A stretch of 64,000 nt of DNA from Psychromonas algicola. GTDB taxonomy: Bacteria; Pseudomonadota; Gammaproteobacteria; Enterobacterales; Psychromonadaceae. The stretch is from the NCBI RefSeq assembly GCF_004378355.1, contig NZ_SNUB01000003.1:118302-182301 (forward strand), in the 5' to 3' direction. Every line of letters starts with the position of its first letter. Within the stretch, counting starts at the first letter, position 1. Positions 8,110-16,408 of the stretch are shown here, one piece after another. A program made the position numbers and the translations under genes. The notes under the pieces were generated by a model. The model made no database searches and was not told the origin of the DNA. It worked only from the letters and a program-made list of their open reading frames with translations.

Positions 8110-8141
8110 AAAAGCCTACTCATTTGAGTGGGCTTTTTTTT
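8110..8141 (+). terminator. Rho-independent terminator of the tRNA-Asn operon
   Basis: AAGCCTACTC/GAGTGGGCTT stem (one G-T pair), ATTT loop, then eight T residues, six bases after the last CCA. Confidence 0.93.
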
Positions 8142-8173
8142 GCTTTCGTTTTGTAAAAAGATCAAAAAATAAT

Positions 8174-8250
8174 TCCTATTTTGCTCAGTTGGTAGAACAA
8201 CGGACTGTCCTCTTTTGAAGGTATAGCGTGTGTCGCTGGTTCAAGATCCG
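8174..8250 (+). pseudogene. tRNA-Asn-like relic downstream of the terminator
   Basis: Begins TCCTATTTTGCTCAG, has ACGGACTGT followed by the same CCTCTTTTGAAGG replacement as the chimeric copy, keeps GTGTGTCGCTGGTTCAAG, then diverges. Outside the operon and not functional. The rest of the gap to 8634 (about 380 bp) holds no gene or RNA I can recognise. Confidence 0.7.
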
Positions 8251-8634
8251 TAGATAGTCGTATTTACAATCCTGCTTAGATCAGAATAATAAGGTGGATT
8301 AAGGAGTTATTATTAAAGAATGAAATTAGTTGGTAGTATTGCCAGATAAACTGTGTCATTTTACATTCAGTATCATAACTTGAAGTTTAATAAGAGTGTT
8401 TGTGACATTAAAGTTAAAATATCCAACACAATGATTTATATATTTTAAAAGGTGAATACTCGCTGTCGTTATGGCCTATATTCAGGCTGAAAATAACCTT
8501 GTATTATGGTGTTATTCATTGAGAATAAAAACATCTATCAATCAGGATATAATCTTTATTTCTATAGCATTAAATTATATTGGATTTTATAAGTTGATAT
8601 CTCATTAAATGATAAAATATAAAAAGGTATCATT

Positions 8635-8946
8635 GTGAATGAGAATAAAGTTGGCAAAAAAGTAGTAAGAATAGCTGAAATTCATTTAAAGCATATTGAG
8701 CGAATTATTGGTGTTGAAGTTGATGTAAACGAGAAAGCTAAGTTTGCTAGTTTTTCTGATATAGATGAACTCACTAAATCACGAGTGAGAGATATTTATT
8801 CTCAATCGGATGAATTGAGAGCTCAAGCTTATCTCATTTATTTACTGCCTAAGAATATTGATCGTAGCAAAGTTTTTAGTTTTTTATTTGAAGTGATTAT
8901 TGAGGGGGTAAGTCAAGAAGAATGGGAAGTTAAGTATGATGAATAA
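8635..8946 (+). CDS. Small hypothetical protein
   Basis: 103-aa soluble protein, not recognised. GTG start preceded by AAAAAGG at seven bases, a good ribosome site, which favours a real gene. It is charged and probably helical, with no signal peptide or membrane helix. It stands alone between the tRNA operon and the CNNM gene, with no clear partner. Confidence 0.6.
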   Translation: MNENKVGKKVVRIAEIHLKHIERIIGVEVDVNEKAKFASFSDIDELTKSRVRDIYSQSDELRAQAYLIYLLPKNIDRSKVFSFLFEVIIEGVSQEEWEVKYDE

Positions 8947-9143
8947 AGTACTTCTGAATACCCTCATTGCTTGTCATAAAATGTTACGTTTTTTAATCAG
9001 TATTTTTCTGAATCTTAACTTGAAATAAAACACCTGCACATATGGTCGATAGCTTGCATTCACACTTAATTGTTGTGAATTGCTTCATAGGTGTGCAACC
9101 AGTTAAAGAGAAGAGCGCCTTTTTACTGTTTAAAGGGGGCATT

Positions 9144-9194
9144 ATGTTGTATAAATTAAGTACGATTTTAAATGGAGTACTTAATTCTCAATGA
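9144..9194 (+). CDS. Possible 16-codon leader peptide upstream of the CNNM gene
   Basis: A short frame beginning at ATG 9144 with an excellent ribosome site (AAAGGGGG, four bases upstream) encodes 16 residues (MLYKLSTILNGVLNSQ) and stops at a TGA overlapping the ATG of the next gene (ATGA). A perfect 10-bp inverted repeat lies inside it and spans the next gene's ribosome site, so translating the leader would open that site. Translation is inferred. Confidence 0.5.
   Translation: MLYKLSTILNGVLNSQ
9154..9186 (+). promoter_or_regulatory. RBS-sequestering hairpin before the CNNM gene
   Basis: Arms AATTAAGTAC (9154-9163) and GTACTTAATT (9177-9186), a perfect 10-bp inverted repeat with a 13-base loop. 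The GGAG ribosome site (9174-9177) is at the loop-stem junction and the start codon is four bases beyond the stem. Confidence 0.6.
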
Positions 9195-10219
9195 CACTAC
9201 TTATAATTTATCTTAGTTTGGCTATTGGTATCTCTTTCATTTGTTCTATCTTGGAAGCGGTTTTGTTATCTGTTACCCCGATTTATATTACTCAGATAAA
9301 AGAAAAACAACCCGGTGGTGCTGCTGTACTTAGTAAAGTAAAAAATAAATTAGATCAGTCTATTTCAAGTATTTTAATTCTTAATACTTTTGCTCACACA
9401 ATGGGCGCGGCAGGTGTCGGTGCTCAAGCAATTCGTATTTATGGTGAGCAATCAGAAACATTAATTGCACTATTATTAACTTTAGCTATTTTATATTTCT
9501 CTGAAATTATTCCTAAAACACTAGGTGCCACATTCTGGCGTCAATTAGCGATCCCTTCGGCTTATACCATCAGTTTTTTAGTGAAATTAGTTTTCCCATT
9601 AGTTTGGATATCAACTCGTCTTACACAATTATTTAGTGGCAATAAAAAAGATTCAATAAGTCGAGATGAAGTATTAGCCTTCACCGCCTTAAGCTATAAA
9701 GAAGGTGCGTTAGCAACGCAGGAAAATGTACTCGTTGAAAATATCTTAAAATTAAGGGAAGCCAAAACAGGCGACATTCTAACGCCGAGAACCGTCATGC
9801 ATGCTTTATCTGAAGAGTTAACCGTTGAAGCTGCATTAAATGAAGAGAAAACCGCAGTATTCTCTCGTATCCCTGTATTTCAAGATAGTAAGGACTCCAT
9901 TACTGGACTGGTTTTAAAAAACGAACTTTATAATTATGACAGGCAGGGTAAAGGCGATGTTTTATTAAAAGATATTTGTTCACCCGTTCATAGTATTTCA
10001 GAAGCTTTTCCTGTTTTAAATTTGCTAGATTTATTTATAAAACGGCATGAGCATTTATTTGTAGTTGAAGATCACTTTGGCCAAACCTCTGGTGTGGTGA
10101 CTTTAGAAGATGCAGTAGAGACCTTACTAGGGAAAGAAATTGTTGATGAAAGCGACCGAGTTGAGGATTTACAACAGATGGCAAAACAGCAATATAGAGA
10201 ACGACTGCGCAAGAAATAA
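9191..10219 (+). CDS. CNNM/DUF21-CBS membrane protein (CorC/hemolysin-like family)
   Basis: 342 aa. The N-terminal ~150 residues form the CNNM (DUF21) membrane domain, with the family segment LYFSEIIPKTLGA about residues 97-109. A CBS-pair domain follows, with the typical TPRTVM turn and GVVTLEDAVETLLG. It lacks the long C-terminal CorC_HlyC domain, ending soon after the CBS pair in a basic tail. Relatives affect magnesium or cobalt efflux; substrate here is not shown. The start overlaps a leader-peptide stop, so expression is probably translationally coupled. Confidence 0.9.
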   Translation: MTLLIIYLSLAIGISFICSILEAVLLSVTPIYITQIKEKQPGGAAVLSKVKNKLDQSISSILILNTFAHTMGAAGVGAQAIRIYGEQSETLIALLLTLAILYFSEIIPKTLGATFWRQLAIPSAYTISFLVKLVFPLVWISTRLTQLFSGNKKDSISRDEVLAFTALSYKEGALATQENVLVENILKLREAKTGDILTPRTVMHALSEELTVEAALNEEKTAVFSRIPVFQDSKDSITGLVLKNELYNYDRQGKGDVLLKDICSPVHSISEAFPVLNLLDLFIKRHEHLFVVEDHFGQTSGVVTLEDAVETLLGKEIVDESDRVEDLQQMAKQQYRERLRKK

Positions 10220-10234
10220 ACACATCCAAACCAT

Positions 10235-10270
10235 AAAACCAGTAATACAAGATGTATTGCTGGTTTTTTT
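10235..10270 (+). terminator. Rho-independent terminator after the CNNM gene
   Basis: AACCAGTAATACA pairs with TGTATTGCTGGTT (one G-T), AGA loop, then a T-run. Confidence 0.9.
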
Positions 10271-10376
10271 ATTTAAAAAAAGGTAAAACCGACATAAAAA
10301 GCATAAATTTCTACTAACGAGGGCATTGATCAGTTAAAGTTGCGTGATTTTTTTAAAGGGCTTGAAAGAGGGATTC

Positions 10377-11594
10377 ATGGAGTTAATAGAGAACCACGTT
10401 ACTGCTTTAGTGAGTAGTGCAGATACATTATTTATTTTATTAGGTGCAATCATGGTTTTTGCCATGCATGCAGGCTTTGCTTTTTTAGAAGTCGGCACCG
10501 TTCGTCACAAAAATCAAGTTAATGCATTAGTTAAAATCATGTCTGATTTTGGCGTTTCTGCATTAGTTTATTTTTTCTTTGGTTATTGGCTTGCTTATGG
10601 CGTGACCTTTTTTGATAGCGCATCTGTGCTAGCTGAAAATAACGGCTACGAGTTAGTGAAATTTTTCTTCTTAATGACCTTTGCTGCTGCGATCCCTGCC
10701 ATTATTTCAGGTGGTGTGGCTGAGCGAGCTAAGTTTAACCCTATGTTAATCGCTGCCGCTTTATGTGTTGGTTTAGTTTACCCATTTTTCGAAGGTTTAA
10801 TGTGGAACGGTAACTATGGTTTTCAAGAGTGGTTAGAAGTTACTTTCGGTGCACCTTTCCATGATTTCGCAGGTTCAATTGTTGTTCATGCCGTTGGTGG
10901 TTGGATTGCATTTGCAGCGATTATTGTTTTAGGTAGCCGTAAAGGTCGTTACCGTAATGGTAAATTAGTTGCCTTTGCACCATCTAATATTCCATTACTT
11001 GCTTTAGGTGCTTGGATTCTATCAATTGGTTGGTTTGGTTTTAATGTAATGTCAGCACAAGCGATTGAAGGAATCAGTGGTTTAGTGGCAATGAACTCAT
11101 TGATGGCAATGGTTGGCGGTATTATTAGCTCGCTTGTTATCGGTAAAAAAGATCCTGGTTTCATTCATAATGGACCGTTGGCTGGTTTGGTTGCTGTATG
11201 TGCAGGTTCTGACTTAATGCATCCTATGGGCGCATTATTTACAGGCTTGGTTGCTGGTGGCTTATTTGTTTGGTTATTTACTTATGTACAAAATAAATTC
11301 TCTAGTTTTGACGATGTACTAGGTGTTTGGCCATTGCACGGCGTGTGTGGTTTATGGGGTGGGGTTGCTGCTGGTATCTTCGGCCTAGAAAGTTTCGGCG
11401 GTTTAGGTGGTGTTAGCTTTATTAGTCAGTTCATTGGTTCTATTCTAGGCGTGGTATTTGCAATGGTTGGCGGATTTATTGTATATAAACTTGTCAGTGT
11501 GTTTGCTCCACTTCGTTTAAGTGAAGAAGAAGAGTTTAATGGTGCCGATATAGCCATTCATAAGATTGGTGCAACCAATATGAATAATAACTAA
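10377..11594 (+). CDS. amt: Ammonium transporter (Amt family)
   Basis: 405-aa, 11-helix ammonium channel. Visible signatures are GGVAERAKF, the DFAGSIVVHAVGG stretch carrying the first pore His, and PLHGVCGLWGG carrying the second; together they form the twin-His pore. I start at the ATG at 10377 with AGAGGG just upstream; an in-frame ATG at 10344 would add 11 residues. There is no linked glnK, unlike the E. coli layout, so control by PII would have to come from elsewhere. Confidence 0.95.
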   Translation: MELIENHVTALVSSADTLFILLGAIMVFAMHAGFAFLEVGTVRHKNQVNALVKIMSDFGVSALVYFFFGYWLAYGVTFFDSASVLAENNGYELVKFFFLMTFAAAIPAIISGGVAERAKFNPMLIAAALCVGLVYPFFEGLMWNGNYGFQEWLEVTFGAPFHDFAGSIVVHAVGGWIAFAAIIVLGSRKGRYRNGKLVAFAPSNIPLLALGAWILSIGWFGFNVMSAQAIEGISGLVAMNSLMAMVGGIISSLVIGKKDPGFIHNGPLAGLVAVCAGSDLMHPMGALFTGLVAGGLFVWLFTYVQNKFSSFDDVLGVWPLHGVCGLWGGVAAGIFGLESFGGLGGVSFISQFIGSILGVVFAMVGGFIVYKLVSVFAPLRLSEEEEFNGADIAIHKIGATNMNNN

Positions 11595-11618
11595 GATTAT
11601 TATTAAAAGTTAAAAAAT

Positions 11619-11652
11619 AAAAAGGCTAAGAAGAAATTCTTAGCCTTTTTTT
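11619..11652 (+). terminator. Rho-independent terminator after amt
   Basis: AAGGCTAAGAA/TTCTTAGCCTT perfect stem, GAAA tetraloop, seven T residues. Confidence 0.95.
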
Positions 11653-11766
11653 GTCGCGCTTTATTTCTAGTAAATAAACTGAAATTATCTATATAATAGC
11701 TACCCAATATGTGGCTAAAGTCGACTAATAATGATGTAACACATTATTTGAATCTTTTAGCGCTGC

Positions 11767-11780
11767 TATTATCACCCGAT
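11767..11780 (+). promoter_or_regulatory. Possible upp promoter -10 and start region
   Basis: TATTAT followed by CACCCGATTTT about 40 bp before upp. A GATTTT start resembles the UTP-sensitive start of E. coli upp. The -35 (TTATTT) is weak, so this is tentative. Confidence 0.3.
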
Positions 11781-11809
11781 TTTAAATTTTACCCATTTGG
11801 AGAAACATC

Positions 11810-12436
11810 ATGAAAGTAGTTGAAGTAAAACATCCCCTTATCCAACATAAATTAGGTTTGTTACGTGAAGCGGATATTAGTACCAAACGTTTTCGTGAGT
11901 TAGCTCGTGAAGTAGCAAGTCTATTAACCTATGAAGCAACTAAAGATTTAGAGTTAGAATCGGTAACAATTCAAGGTTGGGAAGGCGAGTTAGAAGTTCA
12001 ACAAATAGCAGGTAAAAAAGTAACCGTTGTGCCTATCTTACGTGCCGGTTTAGGTATGATGGATGGTGTTTTAGATTATATTCCAAGTGCAAAAGTAAGC
12101 GTTGTTGGTATTTACCGAGATGAAGAAACGCTAGAGCCTGTTCCATATTTCCAAAAATTAGTGAGCCAAATTGATCAACGTTTAGCGCTAGTTGTAGACC
12201 CAATGCTAGCAACGGGTGGTTCAATGATTTCTACATTAGATCTAATTAAAGAAAGTGGCTGTACTAACATTAAAGTCTTAATTCTCGTTGCCGCTCCTGA
12301 AGGTTTAAAAGCATTAGAAGAAACGCATCCAGATATCGAAGTTTATACTGCTTCAATTGATTCACACTTAAACAAAAGTGGTTATATCGTACCGGGTTTA
12401 GGTGATGCGGGTGACAAAATATTTGGTACTAAATAA
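11810..12436 (+). CDS. upp: Uracil phosphoribosyltransferase
   Basis: 208 aa, the usual family length. Converts uracil and PRPP to UMP in pyrimidine salvage. Visible signatures: [18 protein letters not shown]-like [15 protein letters not shown], the PRPP loop [12 protein letters not shown], and the C-terminal [14 protein letters not shown] uracil site. TTGGAGAAACATC gives a clear ribosome site. uraA follows in the same direction after about 80 bp, forming the conserved upp-uraA salvage pair. Confidence 0.98.
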   Translation: MKVVEVKHPLIQHKLGLLREADISTKRFRELAREVASLLTYEATKDLELESVTIQGWEGELEVQQIAGKKVTVVPILRAGLGMMDGVLDYIPSAKVSVVGIYRDEETLEPVPYFQKLVSQIDQRLALVVDPMLATGGSMISTLDLIKESGCTNIKVLILVAAPEGLKALEETHPDIEVYTASIDSHLNKSGYIVPGLGDAGDKIFGTK

Positions 12437-12515
12437 GTAAACCGATAAAGCTTAAATTATTAACACCAACGAATACTTGAAACCTGTAATCTAAAACCAT
12501 TAAATGGAGTGTGAA

Positions 12516-13790
12516 ATGTCGGTAAGTCCTTCAACCGAACAAGAAAAACAACCAGTGGAAGATATCACCAAAAACCTTAACGTTTTCCAGCAAGCACTTG
12601 CTGGTTCACAAATGTTATTTGTTGCCTTTGGTGCCTTAGTATTAATGCCATTAATCACAGGGCTAGATCCAAATGTAGCCTTGTTTACTGCGGGTATTGG
12701 TACCTTATTATTCCAATTCGTTACCAAAGGTCAGGTGCCTATTTTCTTAGCATCTTCTTTTGCATTTATCGCTCCGATTGCTTACGGCATTCAAACTTGG
12801 GGCATTCCTGCGACTATGTCTGGTTTATTTGCCGCAGGTGTTGTGTACATGCTGATGTCTTACGCAGTGAAACTAAGAGGTGTTGAATTTATTCATCGCT
12901 TATTACCACCCGTTGTTGTTGGTCCGGTGATCATGGTGATTGGTTTAGGACTTGCGCCTGTTGCCGTTAACATGGCATTAGGAAAAACTGGTGATGCTAG
13001 TGCGATATTGATGGATCAAAATACCGCGATGATTATTTCATTTTCATCGTTAATCACGACATTATTAGTATCAACATTAGCAAAGGGCATCTTTAAATTA
13101 GTGCCTATCTTTTGCGGTGTCATTGTCGGTTACGTTTTATCACTTGGTTTTGGTGTATTAGATTTTTCAGTAATTAGTAATGCTGCTTGGTTAAGTTTCC
13201 CACAGTTTGTAACCCCTGAGTGGAATTGGCATGCAGTGTTATTTATGATCCCTGTTGCGATTGCACCTGCCGTTGAACATGTTGGTGATATCCTTGCCAT
13301 TAGTAACGTAACGGGTAAAGATTACCTTAAAAAACCAGGGTTACATCGCACGCTATTTGGTGATGGTATTGCAACAAGTGCAGCTTCATTATTTGGTGGT
13401 CCACCTAATACCACTTATTCAGAAGTAACGGGTGCGGTCATGTTAACACGTAACTTTAACCCTAAAATTATGATGTGGGCGGCTGTTATTGCCATTTTAT
13501 TAGCCTTCGTTGGTAAGTTTGGTGCGGTATTACAAACAATTCCAGGTGCAGTAATGGGTGGTATTATGATGCTGTTGTTTGGTACGATTGCATCCGTTGG
13601 TTTAAATACAATGATTCGTCATCGTGTTGATTTATCACAACCACGTAATATGTGTATTGTTTCTGTTACGTTAGTATTTGGTATCGGTGGAATGGCATTA
13701 GGTATTGGCTCGTTTAGTCTACAAGGCGTAAGTCTATGTGGTATCGTAGCTATCTTACTTAACTTATTATTACCTCGTCATAGAATATAA
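12516..13790 (+). CDS. uraA: Uracil:proton symporter (NCS2 family)
   Basis: 424-aa NCS2 permease with about 14 membrane segments. Conserved pieces include GPVIMVIGLGLAPVAVNMA, the PVAIAPAVEHVGDILA helix with the substrate-binding Glu-His, and GGPPNTTYSEVTGAV. I start at ATG 12516, six bases after GGAGT; the ATG at 12504 overlaps that ribosome site. The permease brings in uracil for Upp, encoded just upstream. Confidence 0.96.
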   Translation: MSVSPSTEQEKQPVEDITKNLNVFQQALAGSQMLFVAFGALVLMPLITGLDPNVALFTAGIGTLLFQFVTKGQVPIFLASSFAFIAPIAYGIQTWGIPATMSGLFAAGVVYMLMSYAVKLRGVEFIHRLLPPVVVGPVIMVIGLGLAPVAVNMALGKTGDASAILMDQNTAMIISFSSLITTLLVSTLAKGIFKLVPIFCGVIVGYVLSLGFGVLDFSVISNAAWLSFPQFVTPEWNWHAVLFMIPVAIAPAVEHVGDILAISNVTGKDYLKKPGLHRTLFGDGIATSAASLFGGPPNTTYSEVTGAVMLTRNFNPKIMMWAAVIAILLAFVGKFGAVLQTIPGAVMGGIMMLLFGTIASVGLNTMIRHRVDLSQPRNMCIVSVTLVFGIGGMALGIGSFSLQGVSLCGIVAILLNLLLPRHRI

Positions 13791-13814
13791 ACTTTACTGT
13801 TTATATTGATGATT

Positions 13815-13840
13815 AAAAAAGACTGCTTGCAGTCTTTTTT
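13815..13840 (+). terminator. Rho-independent terminator after uraA
   Basis: AAAAAAGACTG/CAGTCTTTTTT stem with CTTG loop; the T-run is part of the distal arm. Confidence 0.9.
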
Positions 13841-13918
13841 GCTTTTAGTCGCCTTATTTAAGGTAAAGCTTAAAGACACTATTTAAAGGTAACGCTTAAG
13901 CTTAAAGTACTTTAAAAT

Positions 13919-16339
13919 ATGCTTATGACAGAAACATCTATCACTTCACTCTCGGGTTTAATCTTATCGCGTCAGCAAGCTGAAACCGCGAATGGTGTTG
14001 ATCTTATCTTTTGGTTAAGCACTGAACGTGGTCCTTGTCGCGTGGTTGTTCCTCAACAACGTTATGTGTTTTTAATCGAGCAAGATCAGCTTGAACAAGC
14101 TCAAGAAATTTGGGAACAAGAAAACTGTCGTCCAGATTTTATTAGACCTGTGGATATCAAAACCTTTAATGGCAAAACCGTTTGCGCAATTTACACGTTG
14201 AAACAGCAACTTCATAAATGGTGTCAGCTTGCCTTAATGCAAAAAAATATCGCTACTTACGAAGGCGATATTAAATTAAGTGACCGCTTTTTAATGGAAC
14301 GCTTTATTTATGGTTTAGTAAAAGTGTCCGGACAAATTGATTGGTTAGGAAACTACTGGTCATGCCAACAAGCGACTTTATCAAGTGAAACTAGCGTTGA
14401 TGTTATTGAAGCAAATACAAAACTACGTATGGTTTCATTGGATGTTGAATGTAGTCCTGAAAGTGAGCTATATAGTATTGGTTTAAGCTACGGTAACACT
14501 GCTAACTCAAAGCAAGTGCATCAAACCGTACTAATGATTGGTAAACCTCAAGTAGCAGAAGATATTAACATTGTGTGGGTGAAAGATGAACGTGCGCTAT
14601 TAAGCAAGTTGATTGAGTGGTTTATTACGCATGATCCCGATGCAATTATTGGTTGGGCCGTTGGCAATTTTGATATGCGTTTATTAGCTAAACGAGCGCA
14701 GCTTCTAAATATCCCATTAACCATTGGACGGGATGGTAGCGCCTTAAAGTGGTTAACACATAGAGATGATCCTAACGCTGGTTCAGTCATATTAAATGGG
14801 CGAGTCGTATTAGATGGCATAGATGCATTAAGAAACGCAAGCCTACATTTCGAAAGTTACAGTTTAGAGTTTGTCAGTCAGGCGTTATTTGGAGAAGGTA
14901 AATTAATCGCTACGAATAACGATAAAGGATTAGAAATCAAACGTCAGTTTGAACAAGAGCCTGTGACATTAGCGCGTTATAATTTACAAGATTGTTTATT
15001 GGTAGAGCGCATTTTCGAAGACAAACAACTCGCAGAGTACACCATTCAACGAGCACGTTTAACCGGCTTAGCTTTAGATAGACGTGGCGCTTCAGTGGCT
15101 GCATTCACTAATTTATACTTACCTTTATTACATCGTAGCGGTTATATCGCACCTAATTTAGGGGATATTCAAGCGCAACATTCTCCCGGTGGATTTGTAA
15201 TGGATTCATTACCTGGGTTGTATGAATGGGTATTAGTATTAGATTTTAAATCGCTTTATCCCAATATTATTCGTAGTTTTAAAATTGATCCACTAGGTAT
15301 GATCGAAGGATTGTTAGAGCCTGAAGATAAAACTATTCCGGGGTTTAGAGGAGCAAGGTTTAGCCGAACACAACATCATTTACCTAAAATATTAGATGCG
15401 CTCACCAGTGCCCGTGAGCAAGCTAAAAAAGAAAAAAATAACGCCTTCCAGCATGCCATTAAAATCATAATGAACAGTATGTACGGTGTATTAGGATCTT
15501 CTGGTTGTCGTTTTCATGATACGCGTCTTGCTAGTTCTATTACTCTTCGCGGTCATCAAATAATGCAACAAACCGCTGCTTTTATTGAGAATAAAGGCCA
15601 ACGCGTTATTTATGGTGATACCGATTCTACTTTTGTATTCCTAAAAGATTGCCAAAATTTACAACAAGCGAATCAAGTTGGGCAAGAGCTTGCTTTGCAA
15701 ATCAATAAATATTGGTCTGAATTATTGCGTGAAGAATTTGATTTAGACTGTTACCTAGAAATTGAATTCGAAACCGCTTTCTCTAAGTTTTTTATGCCCA
15801 CGTTACGTGGCCAAGATACAGGCTCTAAAAAACGCTATGCAGGTTTAAAAGCTACAGAAGAGGGCGAAGAGATGGTGTTTAAAGGTTTGGAAACGGTACG
15901 TTCAGATTGGACTGAGCTAGCACAAACATTTCAACAAACCTTATATCAAAAGATATTTGCAGGCTTACCTGTTGATGAATACATCATAGAAACGATTGAT
16001 CAGCTCAACCAAGGTTTATTGGACGATAAGCTGGTTTATCACAAACGATTACGTCGACCATTAGCCGATTATGTGAAAAACATCCCTCCGCAGGTGCGTG
16101 CAGCTCGTTTAGCAGACCAAAAAAATGCACAGTTAGGATTGCCACTACGCTATCAAGAACGAGGCAGAATAGGGTATTTGCTCACAATTAACGGTCCTGA
16201 GCCAAAAGAGTATTTACAGTCTAACATAGATTATCAACAGTATGTTGACAAACAGTTGAAGCCTATTGCCGAAGCGATCCTGCCTGTATTAGGCAAGGAT
16301 TTTAATATCATTACCTCAGATCAGATGTCACTGTTTTAA
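13919..16339 (+). CDS. polB: DNA polymerase II (family B)
   Basis: 806 aa, close to the E. coli enzyme (783). Proofreading motifs: Exo I SLDVECSPE (about 173-181), Exo II GWAVGNFDM (about 245-253), Exo III YNLQDC. Polymerase motifs: A DFKSLYPNIIR (about 441-451), B KIIMNSMYGVLG, C YGDTDSTF (about 564-571). Used in damage tolerance and replication restart. Start is uncertain between ATGs at 13919 and 13925; neither has a strong ribosome site. E. coli polB is LexA-controlled, but I see no LexA box here. Confidence 0.97.
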   Translation: MLMTETSITSLSGLILSRQQAETANGVDLIFWLSTERGPCRVVVPQQRYVFLIEQDQLEQAQEIWEQENCRPDFIRPVDIKTFNGKTVCAIYTLKQQLHKWCQLALMQKNIATYEGDIKLSDRFLMERFIYGLVKVSGQIDWLGNYWSCQQATLSSETSVDVIEANTKLRMVSLDVECSPESELYSIGLSYGNTANSKQVHQTVLMIGKPQVAEDINIVWVKDERALLSKLIEWFITHDPDAIIGWAVGNFDMRLLAKRAQLLNIPLTIGRDGSALKWLTHRDDPNAGSVILNGRVVLDGIDALRNASLHFESYSLEFVSQALFGEGKLIATNNDKGLEIKRQFEQEPVTLARYNLQDCLLVERIFEDKQLAEYTIQRARLTGLALDRRGASVAAFTNLYLPLLHRSGYIAPNLGDIQAQHSPGGFVMDSLPGLYEWVLVLDFKSLYPNIIRSFKIDPLGMIEGLLEPEDKTIPGFRGARFSRTQHHLPKILDALTSAREQAKKEKNNAFQHAIKIIMNSMYGVLGSSGCRFHDTRLASSITLRGHQIMQQTAAFIENKGQRVIYGDTDSTFVFLKDCQNLQQANQVGQELALQINKYWSELLREEFDLDCYLEIEFETAFSKFFMPTLRGQDTGSKKRYAGLKATEEGEEMVFKGLETVRSDWTELAQTFQQTLYQKIFAGLPVDEYIIETIDQLNQGLLDDKLVYHKRLRRPLADYVKNIPPQVRAARLADQKNAQLGLPLRYQERGRIGYLLTINGPEPKEYLQSNIDYQQYVDKQLKPIAEAILPVLGKDFNIITSDQMSLF

Positions 16340-16354
16340 TTTTCTAAAAAACAA

Positions 16355-16385
16355 AAAAAAGCGACTTAAATTAAGCCGCTTTTTA
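16355..16385. terminator. Bidirectional terminator between polB and the Tas-like gene
   Basis: AAAAGCG-ACTTAA pairs with TTAAGC-CGCTTTT with one mismatch; A-run on one side and T-run on the other, between convergent genes. Confidence 0.85.
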
Positions 16386-16408
16386 AACTAACTATTATTT
16401 AATATCAA

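Noticed and set aside
6951..8141. CRISPR array
   Set aside because: Regular repeats are tRNA and half-tRNA units of 76-77 nt with a stable-RNA promoter; no spacer variation and no cas genes.
6951..8250. Counting each tRNA-like unit as tRNA-Asn
   Set aside because: Only four have matching acceptor, anticodon and T stems; the others cannot form an acceptor stem.
8482..8610. 43-residue frame starting ATGGCCTATATTCAGGC
   Set aside because: No ribosome site, no recognisable features, A/T-rich intergenic DNA.
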